Source: Phycisphaerales bacterium (lineage in GTDB: Bacteria; Planctomycetota; Phycisphaerae; Phycisphaerales; UBA1924). Taken from it: 64,000 nucleotides of DNA. A model generated the notes under the pieces. That model did not search any database. It saw only the letters and a list, made by a program, of their open reading frames with translations, and was not told the DNA's origin. A program made the position numbers and the translations under genes. Positions 44,806-54,038 of this stretch are shown piece by piece (the stretch's first letter is position 1; every line of letters begins with the position of its first letter). Location of the stretch: positions 2,046,001 to 2,110,000 of the forward strand of contig CP064987.1 of assembly GCA_016699835.1 (NCBI GenBank), in the 5' to 3' direction.

Positions 44806-46431
44806 ATGAAGTACGGTCTCAGTGGGGTACTGGCATTGGGTCTATGCGCCGGCATGGCGCAAGCGCAGCCCGCGTCGTTCACGGATCTGGGTTCGTATGG
44901 CGCCGGCTCGTCGCCGATCTCGACCACGGGCTCCCTCGACGCGCCTTTCGAGGTCGATTGGTTCCGCATCACGATCACGTCGCCGTACACCGCGCTGGCG
45001 AACGGGATCCTGCGCATCGACACCGAGGGGTCGCTCGACATCTTCGACACCGATCTCGGCCTCTTCGACTCCGCGGGCAACGTGGTCGCCTGGGACGACC
45101 TCGACGGCACGGGCTTCCTCGCGAAACTCTCTTTCGGCGAGGGCGAGGCCGACGGCACGCTCGCCGCCGGCACGTACTACCTCTCCGTCAGCGATTGGGA
45201 ATCGCTCTTCTCCGCCGGGTTCACGGTCACCACCGACGGCGAGACGGTCGGCTCGTACAACATCAACGTCAGCACTATCACACCCGGTGAGCCGCCGGCC
45301 TCCACGAATCTGGGCAGCATCGGGGCCACGGGTGCCAACAATCAGACGCTCACGTTCGATGTCGGTGAGATCAAGTGGTACAGCCTCACGACCACCACGC
45401 CCTTCAATGCCGGCGCGGGGATGCTGAGCATCGCGACTAACGAGGTTGCGGGGAGCCTCTTCAACGACTCCGAACTCGGGCTGTATTCGGCGGGTGGCTC
45501 GCTCATCGCCACGGATGACGACGCCGGTCCGGGGTTCTATTCGCTCCTGTCGTTCGGATCGCTCGGCGGCGCATCGCTCAACGGCGATCTCCCTGCTGGG
45601 ACGTTCTACCTTGCCGTCGTCGGCTACAACGCCGCTTTTGATCCATTCTTTACCGTGACGACCACGAACGCCGCCGCCGGCGATATCTTGCTCCAGATCA
45701 CCGCCACGCCTCCTCCCACGGGTCTTGTCGATGAGAACGGCGACGCCGGTGACATGCCCGACACCGCCCTCGTGCCCCAGGGGACTGGCTCGCTCAGCGG
45801 ATTCACCGGCTCCCTCGGCATCGACGAGTCCGACATGTTCAAGATCAAGATCTGCGACACGTCGCTCTTCACCGCGAGCACGGTCGGCGTGACCGATGTC
45901 GATACCCAACTCTGGCTCTTCAACCTCGATGGCACGGGCGTCGCTTTCGACGATGACGCCGGCCCGCTCCAGTCCGCCCTCTCCAACCAGTTTGTCACGC
46001 AGACGGGCGACTACTACCTCGCCATCAGTGAGTACGACCGCGACGCCATTGATAACCTCGGGCAGGCGATCTGGATCGACACGCCGTTTGCCACCGAGCG
46101 CGCCCCCGACGGCGCCGGCGCCTTCAACCCCATCGCGGCGTGGGAGTCCGACGCGCTCACGACGGGCGGCACCTACTCCATCCTGCTCACCGGCGCCTGC
46201 TTCCCAGGCCCGGCGATCCCCGACTGCGTCGCCGACACCGACGACGGCAGCGGGACGGGCACCGTGGATGGCGCCGTGACCATCGACGACCTGCTCTACT
46301 ACATCACGATCTTCCAGACCGGTGCGGTCGCCGCCGACGTGGACAACGGCACGAGCACGGGAACCCAGGACGGTGCCGTGACGATCGACGACCTGCTCTA
46401 CTTCATCGTCCGCTTCCAGGCGGGCTGCTGA
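44806..46431 (+). CDS. secreted modular protein 6 of the GC-dockerin array
   Basis: A 541-aa secreted protein. The signal peptide is about 1-20. Two PPC-like modules (about 21-160 and 165-305) show DTDLGLFDSAGNVVAWDDLD and DSELGLYSAGGSLIATDDDA, each ending in a LAAGTYYLSV-type strand. The DTQ module (about 310-470) has SDMFKIKICDTSLFTASTVG, DTQLWLFNLDGTGVAFDDDA, ERAPDGAG and TGACF. The dockerin doublet is 474-541 (FQAGC). The last 168 bases of the gene are almost identical to those of the next gene. The ATG at 44806 is the first codon giving a proper signal peptide; a TATGCT box lies at about 44691. Confidence 0.88.
   Translation: MKYGLSGVLALGLCAGMAQAQPASFTDLGSYGAGSSPISTTGSLDAPFEVDWFRITITSPYTALANGILRIDTEGSLDIFDTDLGLFDSAGNVVAWDDLDGTGFLAKLSFGEGEADGTLAAGTYYLSVSDWESLFSAGFTVTTDGETVGSYNINVSTITPGEPPASTNLGSIGATGANNQTLTFDVGEIKWYSLTTTTPFNAGAGMLSIATNEVAGSLFNDSELGLYSAGGSLIATDDDAGPGFYSLLSFGSLGGASLNGDLPAGTFYLAVVGYNAAFDPFFTVTTTNAAAGDILLQITATPPPTGLVDENGDAGDMPDTALVPQGTGSLSGFTGSLGIDESDMFKIKICDTSLFTASTVGVTDVDTQLWLFNLDGTGVAFDDDAGPLQSALSNQFVTQTGDYYLAISEYDRDAIDNLGQAIWIDTPFATERAPDGAGAFNPIAAWESDALTTGGTYSILLTGACFPGPAIPDCVADTDDGSGTGTVDGAVTIDDLLYYITIFQTGAVAADVDNGTSTGTQDGAVTIDDLLYFIVRFQAGC
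46264..46431 (+). repeat. terminal 168-bp direct repeat, copy 1
   Basis: These 168 bases (from GTGGATGGCG to the stop) match 47575-47742 with only three evident differences: one silent third-base change early on, one silent change in GGT/GGG, and TGA versus TAA. They encode most of the dockerin doublet. Confidence 0.9.
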
Positions 46432-46539
46432 CGCGTGTTCCCGGCGCGCCCCGTGTGGGGCGCGTCGGATTTGAGTGTGTGTATGTTTCGTGGAACGCCG
46501 TCGGAGGACCCGAGGGCTCAGATTCGAAGGGGTATGAAC

Positions 46540-47742
46540 ATGAAGAAGATTGGATTGTTTGCTGCGGCGGTCTTCGCCGCGTGTGCGGGGAGCGTTCTCG
46601 CCCAGCCCGCGGAGTTCACCGACCTGGGGAACTACGGCGTGAGCACCGGCGGGGTGACCCAGACAACCACCATCGCCGCCCCGGGTGAGATCAAGTGGTT
46701 CCGCATCAACGTGCAGGACGCCTACCTCCTCTCATCCAACCGCACGCTGAAGATCGACACCGAGACCACCGTCGGCCTCGACACGGAACTCGGCCTCTTC
46801 CGCAACGACGGGTCGCTCGTCGCCAGCGATGACGATGACGGCACGGGCCTCCTCTCCCTCCTCAGTTGGGGCACCCAGGGTGTGGACGGTGAACTCCCCG
46901 CGGGCGAGTACTACCTCGCTACCGGTGTCTTCAATGTCACCTTCGCCGATGGCTACAGCGCAACGTCAGCGGGCGCGGGCACAGGCGATATCATCATCAA
47001 CTTCTCCGTCCAGGCGCCCCCGGCCGGATCGTGGGTCGAGGGTCAAGGCGCCCAGCCCGCGGGTGAACTCCCCGAGACCGCCCAGATCCCGCAGGGCTCG
47101 GGCGACCTCACCGGCATCACGGGCAACCTCGGCACCGACACCGCCGATATGTTCAAGATCCGCGTCTGTGATCCGCTCCTCTTCTCCGCGACCACCGTTG
47201 GCCAGGTCGCCATCGACACTCAGTTGTTCCTCTTTCATCTCGACGGCACGGGCGTCGCCTATAACGACGACTCCGCGGGCGTCCTCCAATCAACGATCTC
47301 CAACCAGTTCGTCCAGCAAGAGGGCGAGTACTTCCTCGCCATCACGCGCTACAACCGTGATCCCATGGATATCAGCGGGAATCTTCTCTGGGAGAACCAG
47401 CCCTTCGCCGTCGAGCGCGCGCCCGATGGCCCCGGCGCCTCAAGCGCCGTCGCGAGTTGGACCGGCGCTATCGCCGCTGCTCCCTACACCGTCGCTCTCA
47501 CGGGCGCCTGCTACCCCGGCCCCGTCATTCCTGACTGCGTCGCCGACACCGACGACGGCTCGGGCACGGGCACCGTGGATGGCGCGGTGACCATCGACGA
47601 CCTGCTCTACTACATCACGATCTTCCAGACCGGTGCGGTCGCCGCCGACGTGGACAACGGCACGAGCACGGGAACCCAGGACGGGGCCGTGACGATCGAC
47701 GACCTGCTCTACTTCATCGTCCGCTTCCAGGCGGGCTGCTAA
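46540..47742 (+). CDS. secreted modular protein 7 of the GC-dockerin array
   Basis: A 400-aa secreted protein. The signal peptide is about 1-22 (FAAAVFAACAGSVLAQ). One PPC-like module (about 23-160) has GEIKWFRINVQDAYLL, DTELGLFRNDGSLVASDDDD and GELPAGEYYLATGVF. The DTQ module (about 162-328) has ADMFKIRVCDPLLFSATTVG, DTQLFLFHLDGTGVAYNDDS, YFLAITRYNRDPMD, ERAPDGPGA and TGACY. The dockerin doublet is 333-400 (FQAGC). The ATG at 46540 is preferred over 46534 because GAAGGGG then lies at normal spacing. Its 3' end duplicates that of the previous gene. Confidence 0.88.
   Translation: MKKIGLFAAAVFAACAGSVLAQPAEFTDLGNYGVSTGGVTQTTTIAAPGEIKWFRINVQDAYLLSSNRTLKIDTETTVGLDTELGLFRNDGSLVASDDDDGTGLLSLLSWGTQGVDGELPAGEYYLATGVFNVTFADGYSATSAGAGTGDIIINFSVQAPPAGSWVEGQGAQPAGELPETAQIPQGSGDLTGITGNLGTDTADMFKIRVCDPLLFSATTVGQVAIDTQLFLFHLDGTGVAYNDDSAGVLQSTISNQFVQQEGEYFLAITRYNRDPMDISGNLLWENQPFAVERAPDGPGASSAVASWTGAIAAAPYTVALTGACYPGPVIPDCVADTDDGSGTGTVDGAVTIDDLLYYITIFQTGAVAADVDNGTSTGTQDGAVTIDDLLYFIVRFQAGC
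47575..47742 (+). repeat. terminal 168-bp direct repeat, copy 2
   Basis: This is the partner of 46264-46431, about 1.3 kb downstream in the same orientation. The coding sequence before this block is far more diverged between the two genes. Confidence 0.9.
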
Positions 47743-47752
47743 GGCCATGTAA

Positions 47753-47783
47753 CCTCTCTCCCGCGCGAGAGTGCGGGAGAGGG
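47753..47783. repeat. 11-bp-stem hairpin after array gene 7
   Basis: CTCTCTCCCGC (47754-47764) pairs with GCGGGAGAGGG (47773-47783) around an 8-nt loop, with one G-T wobble. It sits 11 bases after the stop and has no T-run, so it may be a 3'-end stabiliser or weak terminator. Confidence 0.5.
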
Positions 47784-47954
47784 CTTCTCCGAGCTCGCCA
47801 CGATTCTTCCCTACGACAGCGTCGGGGCGCGAACTCGAACAGAGTGCATATGGGGTGGGGCCGGGGTGGGGCATCACTCTCGTGGGTGGAACGACACACG
47901 CTGGGCATCGACGAGTCCGCTCGTCTCGCGCCCATGTTTCGGAGAGGACCGACG

Positions 47955-49166
47955 ATGCGACTCCCGCTTGCCGCCGTGCTTGTCTCTCAGATCCTCGCCT
48001 CCGGTTCGGCGCTCGCCCAGCCCACGTCGATCGATCTCGGCGACATCTCCTCGAGCCAGGGCGACGCCATTCCCATCAGCGTGGTCTCGCCCGGGCAGAT
48101 CCAGTGGTACCGCCTCGCGGTCTCCGTGGAGTTCTCCCTCTCCACCGAGCGTCAACTCACGATCTCCACCACGGGCATCACCGGGAGCGACCTCGACGAC
48201 ACCGAGATCGGGCTCTATCGCTCCACCGGCCAGCTCGTCGCCAGCGACGATGACGATGGCATCGATCGCTTCTCCCAACTGCGTTTCGGCGGCGTGGTCT
48301 CCGCCGGCCCCGATGGGCCGCTCGACATCGGGACGTACTACCTCGCCGTCGGCGGGTACAACATGTCCTTCGCCCCGAACTTCGGCGCCTCCTCCACATC
48401 ACTCAACACAGGCCCGTTCACGCTCCGCATCAACGCCGATGGCATCCCCATCATCGTCTGGAACGAGGTCTCCGGAGAGCAACCCGCCGGCGAGACGCTC
48501 GAGACCGCCCAGATTCCCCTCGGCGCCGGCCCGCTCCGCGGCATCATGGGCACACTCGGGCCAAACCAGGCCGACGTCTACAAGATCAACATCTGCAGCC
48601 CCATCGACTTCGCCGCCACCACCGTCGGCTACACCACGCTCGACACCCAACTCTACCTCTTCGACGAGAACGGCATGGGCGTCACCTTCAACGACGACGC
48701 CAGTTCTTCGCAGTCGCTCCTCACCAATCAGTTCGTCACCGAGCCGGGTAACTACTACCTCGCGATTAGCGAACTCGATCGCGATCCGTCTTCCGCGACC
48801 GGTCCAATCTGGCTCGATGATCCCTTCGACATCGAACGCGCGCCCGATGGCCCCGGGGCCGCGGGCGCGTTGAACTCATGGGCGTCGGACTTCTCGGGGT
48901 CGGGCGGCTCGTACATCATCCGCCTCTTCGGCACATGCTTCCCCACGACCACACCCGAGTGCGTCGCCGACGTCGACGATGGCAATGGCACGGGCACACC
49001 CGATGGGGCCGTCACGATCGACGACCTGCTCTACTACATCTCGATCTTTCAGCAGGGTGCCAGCAGCGCCGACGTGGACGACGGCACGGGCACGGGCGTC
49101 CACGATGGGGCCGTCACGATCGACGATCTGCTCTATTACCTCGTGCGATTCCAGGATGGATGCTGA
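47955..49166 (+). CDS. secreted modular protein 8 of the GC-dockerin array
   Basis: A 403-aa secreted protein. The signal peptide is about 1-22 (VLVSQILASGSALAQ). One PPC-like module (about 23-160) has GQIQWYRLAVSVEFSL, DTEIGLYRSTGQLVASDDDD and DIGTYYLAVGGYN. The DTQ module (about 165-330) has ADVYKINICSPIDFAATTVG, LDTQLYLFDENGMGVTFNDD, YYLAISELDRDPSS, ERAPDGPGAAG and FGTCF. The dockerin doublet is 336-403 (FQDGC). The ATG at 47955 is supported by GGAGAGG at 47941-47947. Domain order is identical to protein 7, so they are close paralogues. Confidence 0.88.
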   Translation: MRLPLAAVLVSQILASGSALAQPTSIDLGDISSSQGDAIPISVVSPGQIQWYRLAVSVEFSLSTERQLTISTTGITGSDLDDTEIGLYRSTGQLVASDDDDGIDRFSQLRFGGVVSAGPDGPLDIGTYYLAVGGYNMSFAPNFGASSTSLNTGPFTLRINADGIPIIVWNEVSGEQPAGETLETAQIPLGAGPLRGIMGTLGPNQADVYKINICSPIDFAATTVGYTTLDTQLYLFDENGMGVTFNDDASSSQSLLTNQFVTEPGNYYLAISELDRDPSSATGPIWLDDPFDIERAPDGPGAAGALNSWASDFSGSGGSYIIRLFGTCFPTTTPECVADVDDGNGTGTPDGAVTIDDLLYYISIFQQGASSADVDDGTGTGVHDGAVTIDDLLYYLVRFQDGC

Positions 49167-49236
49167 TCGGTCATCGCCCGATAACCTCGCCGAATCGTGA
49201 GCAGCGGACATTTCTCGATTCGTCGGCGCGTTTTTC

Positions 49237-49265
49237 TGGCCAAACCGCCAATCGTGGTGTAGTTT
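49237..49265 (+). promoter_or_regulatory. candidate promoter in a conserved upstream block
   Basis: TGGCCA (49237-49242) and TAGTTT (49260-49265) are 17 bp apart. The surrounding block (GATTCGTCGG at 49217, then CTGGCCAAACCGC) matches the block before the gene at 43335. The start codon is about 100 bp downstream. Confidence 0.45.
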
Positions 49266-49364
49266 CCCCTTGGATCGACCCGCGCGGGTTGTCCGTATTC
49301 AGAATGGAACAAACGGCCTGTCCCGAGAACCGGACTTGGCCGACTCAGAATTTGGGAGCGTTTC

Positions 49365-50528
49365 ATGCGGTGGAGCACGATGAGCGGGTGGGGCGTGGCG
49401 CTGGCTGTGTTCGCGGGCTTCGCCCAGGGTCAGGTTGTCCTCTCGCCCGACGTCGGTGGGGTCTATGCAGAATCCGAGCCGAACGAGTCCAAGGCCGCGG
49501 CCAACGTCATCGAATCTCTCGATGATGGCCAGATCATCCGTGGCGTGACCAGGGGCACGAGTACCGCGGCCGGTGAGACATCCGTGGACTACTTCCACCT
49601 GAAGACCGCCCAGGCACCCCTTGGTCTCTATCGCCATCGCCTCGTCACGACCAGTGCCATCGCCGGACACACAACACAGATCCGTGGCCTGTCGCAGTTC
49701 GCCGGGACCATCACCGAAGGCTCCGATGCCCTCGTTCAAGCCTCGTCCGCGACCACCACGCCCGCGCGCATGAACCAGTGGTACGGCTTTGGTCGCGCCG
49801 AAGAGGTCTACTACCGGGTCCAGGGGACCACGGCCACGACGGCAAACTATGAGTCGACCTACTCACGCGTCCTCGTCCAGCCGACCGTGATCGACGGCTC
49901 CTTCGCCGTGGGCTCCATCACCATCACCACGCAAGGCCAGGGGCACAACTCCGACTCGGACTTCTGGATCTACGACGGGAACCTGAACCCCATTCCAGGC
50001 CTGGGCATCGACGACGCGCCGGGCGTGACGGGCGGCCCAGGCACGGTCACGGGCACCTTTGCCCAAGGGGAGTACTACCTCGCGCTTTCAAACTACAACT
50101 TCATGAACAACCAGGCGAGCACGTATCCAACCGAGGGATTCGCCGACGGATCGGTGCTCGACTTCGCGGATATCGCCGCGAACTCCAGTTCGTCGACGGG
50201 CATGAATCTCGCGTTCGCCATCCAGGCTGAGGGCGAGCCCGCCCGCCAGTTCTCCGCCACCAAAGCCGAGCCCTACGAGATCCTGTGGTTCAATTTCACC
50301 GTCGGCACGATCACGCCCGTCTGCATCGCCGACGTGGACGACGGCAGCGCCACAGGCACGCCCGACGGCGCCGTGACGATCGACGACCTGCTCTACTACC
50401 TCGGCGTCTTCCAGCAGGGTGACGTGGCGGCGGACGTGGACGACGGCTCGGGCACCGCCACGCCCGACGGTGCCGTCACCATCGACGATCTGCTCTACTA
50501 CCTCGCGCGATTCCAGGCCGGCTGCTAA
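49365..50528 (+). CDS. secreted modular protein 9 of the GC-dockerin array
   Basis: A 387-aa secreted protein. The signal peptide is about 1-22 (VALAVFAGFAQGQ). Residues about 35-315 are a single N-terminal module related to that of proteins 1 and 2: ESEPNESKAAANVIESL, TQIRGLSQFAGTITEGSDAL, SDFWIYDGNLNPIPG and FAQGEYYLALSNYNFMNNQ. The dockerin doublet follows directly (320-387, FQAGC), without X, PPC or DTQ modules, so this is the minimal form of that architecture. The stop overlaps the convergent TPR gene by three to four bases. Confidence 0.88.
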   Translation: MRWSTMSGWGVALAVFAGFAQGQVVLSPDVGGVYAESEPNESKAAANVIESLDDGQIIRGVTRGTSTAAGETSVDYFHLKTAQAPLGLYRHRLVTTSAIAGHTTQIRGLSQFAGTITEGSDALVQASSATTTPARMNQWYGFGRAEEVYYRVQGTTATTANYESTYSRVLVQPTVIDGSFAVGSITITTQGQGHNSDSDFWIYDGNLNPIPGLGIDDAPGVTGGPGTVTGTFAQGEYYLALSNYNFMNNQASTYPTEGFADGSVLDFADIAANSSSSTGMNLAFAIQAEGEPARQFSATKAEPYEILWFNFTVGTITPVCIADVDDGSATGTPDGAVTIDDLLYYLGVFQQGDVAADVDDGSGTATPDGAVTIDDLLYYLARFQAGC

Positions 50529-51268
50529 GACCGATTCTCGGCATCGAGCGAGGCGATCTTCCGCTCATAGTCACGCAGCCACGCGCTCTTTCCGAGTTCG
50601 CGGAAGAGCGCTGCGGCCCGCGTCCAGCGCTCGCGCGCCTCGGCGTGCCGTCCCTTGGCGTGGGCGATGTCGCCTAGGTTCGCGAGTTTCGTGGCGATGA
50701 TTGACGACGCCCCCAATCGCTCGGCGATCTCGAGCGATTCGAGGTTCAGCCGCTCGGCCTCGTCGAGATCGCCTCGCGATTCGGGCACGAGCGCGAGATT
50801 CCCCAGATCGCGGGCCACGCCCTCGAGATTTCCGATCCGCCGATCGATCTCGAGCGCACGATGCTGGGCCTGCTCGCTCTGGTCCCATGCACCGCGCGCG
50901 TGGAGGACGAGACCGAGATTCGACCACGCCCGAGCGGCCACGGCGGAATCGTTCGCAGCGACGTCGATCCTCCGACGCGCGAAACGCTCGGCGAGTTCCA
51001 GTCGAGACGTCCGGAACGCGAACTGAAAGCCGAGAAACAGCACCCGCTCGTCGCGGGTCAGGTTGACAGACTCCTCGAAGTGCGTCGCGGCACGGCTCAG
51101 GTCACCGGCGTCGGCGCCCGCGACGGCACGAGAGACAGCCTCGCGAGCGAGGGCCTCATCGGCGTTGTCGGTCGGCTCGGCGAGAGCCTCGCGAAACCTG
51201 TCGTTCGCCTCGGCGTCGAAGTGCGCGTTGTGTGCGGCGCCATCGGGTGATGGGGATGCAGGATCCAC
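50525..51268 (-). CDS. tetratricopeptide-repeat protein
   Basis: A protein of about 247 aa composed mainly of TPR helices: ARAWSNLGLVLHARGAWDQS, ALEIDRRIGNLEGVARDLG, NLALVPESRGDLDEAERLN, LESLEIAERLG, and TKLANLGDIAHAKGRHAEAR. TPRs mediate protein contacts; no effector domain is present. The start is uncertain: the frame is open far upstream without coding character, there is no ATG near the conserved part, and the GTG at 51268 is a reasonable guess. It is convergent with the last array gene. Confidence 0.75.
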   Translation of the reverse strand: MDPASPSPDGAAHNAHFDAEANDRFREALAEPTDNADEALAREAVSRAVAGADAGDLSRAATHFEESVNLTRDERVLFLGFQFAFRTSRLELAERFARRRIDVAANDSAVAARAWSNLGLVLHARGAWDQSEQAQHRALEIDRRIGNLEGVARDLGNLALVPESRGDLDEAERLNLESLEIAERLGASSIIATKLANLGDIAHAKGRHAEARERWTRAAALFRELGKSAWLRDYERKIASLDAENRS

Positions 51269-51379
51269 GCGCGAGTCTACGCCGGTCTCGTAGTGAGCAG
51301 TGGGGGAGATGGAGCTTGATCTTCGACTTGGGTTGGTGCATATGTTCGAGGATTGAAGAGAAGGGAGTAGGAGTGGAAG

Positions 51380-51398
51380 CCCCACGCGGAGCGTGGGG
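51380..51398. repeat. 8-bp-stem hairpin between divergent genes
   Basis: CCCCACGC (51380-51387) and GCGTGGGG (51391-51398) form a stem with a 3-nt GGA loop, about 45 bases before the start at 51444. It may be an operator or leader structure. Confidence 0.4.
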
Positions 51399-51443
51399 GT
51401 ACCCGGGACGGCGCACTCGCATCGCTCATCACTACACTCTGTC

Positions 51444-51962
51444 ATGCGAACCTGGCGGGCACATCTGGCGTGGTGGTTGGGAACGGGCACGACTCTCATG
51501 GCCACCGCGTGCGCCAGTCGACAGGCCTCGACGATCGACTCGCCGGAGGATTTCGCGTTGTCCGTCACGCTGCTCGATCCTAACGCCGAGACCGGGCGAT
51601 CCAACTCCGGATGGTTCGTCGTGGAGCCCGACGGACGTCTTCGCGCGTCCCTGGGGTGGCGTCGTGCGGACACGCCCCTGCCGAGGGTCGTGCGCCAACT
51701 CAGCCCGGGCGAGGTCGACGATCTGTGGCACCTGACCAGCGCGTCGGGGCTCGTCGGCCCCGAGTCGCGCCGATCGCGCCCCGGCGAACGCGACATCCCG
51801 CCCGAGAATCTCCTCTCGCCCACGGCGTTGGTCTATGTCGCGGCGAACGGCACGCGCCGGTCGTACCACCTCGACCTCCACGACGCCGACGCGCCCACGC
51901 AGGGTGCGCGGGCCCTGGCCGAGCGGCTCTTCGAACTCACCGGGCTGGACTCGAGTTTCTAG
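51444..51962 (+). CDS. small exported protein, possible lipoprotein
   Basis: A 172-aa protein. The N-terminal signal ([19 protein letters not shown]) ends at a cysteine that could be lipidated, though the box (ATAC) is not ideal. The mature part has beta strands and short helices with [19 protein letters not shown] and [18 protein letters not shown]. The family is not recognised. The ATG at 51444 is chosen to place the signal at the N-terminus. An Hsp70 gene follows 70 bp downstream on the same strand. Confidence 0.7.
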   Translation: MRTWRAHLAWWLGTGTTLMATACASRQASTIDSPEDFALSVTLLDPNAETGRSNSGWFVVEPDGRLRASLGWRRADTPLPRVVRQLSPGEVDDLWHLTSASGLVGPESRRSRPGERDIPPENLLSPTALVYVAANGTRRSYHLDLHDADAPTQGARALAERLFELTGLDSSF

Positions 51963-52032
51963 AGTCGAAACCAGGGCGTCGTCGCGAGGTCGGTGTTGTG
52001 GGCGCGCCGCGATCGTGCGCTATCGTGTGGCG

Positions 52033-54015
52033 ATGGGCACGTCCGAATCCACCACGCCTCGCCACGACCCGATCGTCGGGATCGATCTCGGCACGACCAA
52101 CAGCCTTGTCGCCATCTGGGACGACTCGGGCCCGCACGTCCTCCTCGATGAATCGGGCGAGGCGATCCTGCCCAGCGTCGTGCGATATTCACGGTCCACT
52201 GATGGCTCTTGGGATGAGGTGGTTGGGCGTGCCGCGAGACATTCTGGCGACGAGACCGGCCGGCCTTCGGTCACGATTTCCAGCGTGAAACGCCTCATGG
52301 GGCGAAGCCTCGACGATGCCACGGGCGATCTGCCGTATCTCGCGTACGAAGTCGTGCGGGGCGAGCACAATACCGCGCGCGTCGCGCTCCCCTCGGCCCG
52401 TAATCCGGAGCGCGTCGTCTCGCCCCAGGAGGTCTCGGCGGCGATCCTCCGACGGCTGCGCGACATCGCGTCGGATCGGCTCGGCGTGCGCGTCCGGCGC
52501 GCGGTGGTCACCGTGCCCGCGTATTTCGACGATGCCCAGCGGCAGGCGACGCGCGACGCGGGACGCCTCGCCGGGCTGGAGGTCGTGCGCATCGTGAATG
52601 AGCCGACGGCCGCCGCCCTCGCGTATGGCCTCTCTCTCGACCGCAGCGCCGACCGCAACACCGCCGAGAAGAGTGGCGCGAACACGGTCGTGGTCTATGA
52701 CCTTGGTGGCGGGACGTTCGATGTCTCTGTCCTCGAACTCGTGCCGCCGATGGATTCGGGGCCAGGCTCGGCGCCCGCGCGCGAGGCGTACCGCGTGCTC
52801 TCGACCGCGGGCGACACGCATCTGGGCGGCGACGATTTCGATCAGGTCATAGCCGGGGCCGTGCTCCAGGACGCGGGTCTCGCGCCCGAGTCGCTCGGCG
52901 CCGACGATCGGGCGCGAGTCATCGCGGCATGCGAACGAGCAAAGCGCGATCTGAGCGAACGATCGGTGACACGAATCGAGGTGCAACTCGCCAAAGGACC
53001 AACGATCAACGCCGAGATGTCGCGGGCGCGATTCGATTCGCTGATCGGGACGCTCGTGGATCGAACGATGCACGCGTGCCGCCGGGCGCTGCGTGATGCG
53101 GGGATGCTCGACGAGCGTGAGAGACCGAGATCACCCGAGGCGGGCGGGCCTGGCGTGGTGGTGCTCGTGGGCGGCTCGACGCGTGTGCCGCTGGTGCGCG
53201 AGCGTGTGCGAGAATACTTCGGGTTCGAGGCCTACTCCGCGATCGACCCGGACCAGGTCGTCGCGCTCGGGGCGGCGGTGCAGGGGGCGATCCTCGAGGG
53301 GCGGCACACGGGCGCGCTCCTGCTCGATGTCATCCCGCTCAGCCTGGGACTCGAGACCGCGGGGGGCGCGGTGGCGAAGATCATCATGCGGAACTCGGCC
53401 GTCCCTGCGCGCGCGGCCGAGATGTTCTCGACCAGCATCGACGGGCAGACCTCGATCAAACTCAACGTGCTGCAGGGCGAGCGCGAGATGGCCCAGGACT
53501 GCCGGAGCCTCGGCGAGTTCCACCTCCGCGGCATTCCGCCCATGCCCGCGGGAATCCCCCAGGTCGAGGTCGAGTTCCTCGTGGATTCCAACGGCGTCCT
53601 TCGCGTCTCGGCCCGCGAGCGCCGCAGCGACACACGCACGTCCGTCCAGATCGTGCCGAACCATGGCCTCTCTCGCGACGAGATCGATCGGATCGAGCGT
53701 GAGTCGCTCGCGCACGCGAAGGACGACATGCGCCGCCACCGCGTCGTGGACCTTGTCGCGACCTCGCGCCTCGAGATCAAATGGACGCGAGACCGGCTCG
53801 ACAAACTCGGGGCCAAGGTTGATTCGGCCTATGCCGGCGAACTCCGGACGCTCACCGATCGACTCGCGGCCCTCGTGGACCGTGCCGATCGGGACTGGCA
53901 GAGCGTCGATCCCAATGAGTTGAACGCGGCCCGCCAGGCGATGGAACGAGCCAGCGTGCGCCTGCACGAGATCGGCGTGGCGGAGGCGCTGCGATCGATG
54001 CCGCCCAAGAAGTGA
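52033..54015 (+). CDS. hscA: Hsp70-family chaperone, HscA-like
   Basis: A 660-aa ATP-driven chaperone. The nucleotide-binding domain has [72 protein letters not shown] and [17 protein letters not shown]. The substrate-binding domain carries [19 protein letters not shown] and [18 protein letters not shown], which resemble HscA (the Fe-S cluster assembly Hsp70) more than DnaK. The C-terminal lid is short. No iscU, hscB, iscS or grpE is visible in the window, so the Fe-S role rests on resemblance only. The ATG at 52033 precedes [17 protein letters not shown]. Confidence 0.85.
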   Translation: MGTSESTTPRHDPIVGIDLGTTNSLVAIWDDSGPHVLLDESGEAILPSVVRYSRSTDGSWDEVVGRAARHSGDETGRPSVTISSVKRLMGRSLDDATGDLPYLAYEVVRGEHNTARVALPSARNPERVVSPQEVSAAILRRLRDIASDRLGVRVRRAVVTVPAYFDDAQRQATRDAGRLAGLEVVRIVNEPTAAALAYGLSLDRSADRNTAEKSGANTVVVYDLGGGTFDVSVLELVPPMDSGPGSAPAREAYRVLSTAGDTHLGGDDFDQVIAGAVLQDAGLAPESLGADDRARVIAACERAKRDLSERSVTRIEVQLAKGPTINAEMSRARFDSLIGTLVDRTMHACRRALRDAGMLDERERPRSPEAGGPGVVVLVGGSTRVPLVRERVREYFGFEAYSAIDPDQVVALGAAVQGAILEGRHTGALLLDVIPLSLGLETAGGAVAKIIMRNSAVPARAAEMFSTSIDGQTSIKLNVLQGEREMAQDCRSLGEFHLRGIPPMPAGIPQVEVEFLVDSNGVLRVSARERRSDTRTSVQIVPNHGLSRDEIDRIERESLAHAKDDMRRHRVVDLVATSRLEIKWTRDRLDKLGAKVDSAYAGELRTLTDRLAALVDRADRDWQSVDPNELNAARQAMERASVRLHEIGVAEALRSMPPKK

Positions 54016-54038
54016 TGGGATTGCGACGGTGATGAGGT

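Noticed and set aside
32717..50528. Possible CRISPR or simple tandem repeat array because of recurring VTIDDLLYYL-coding blocks
   Set aside because: The repeats lie within coding frames at the ends of genes, are paired rather than regularly spaced, and vary by silent changes; there are no spacers of uniform length.
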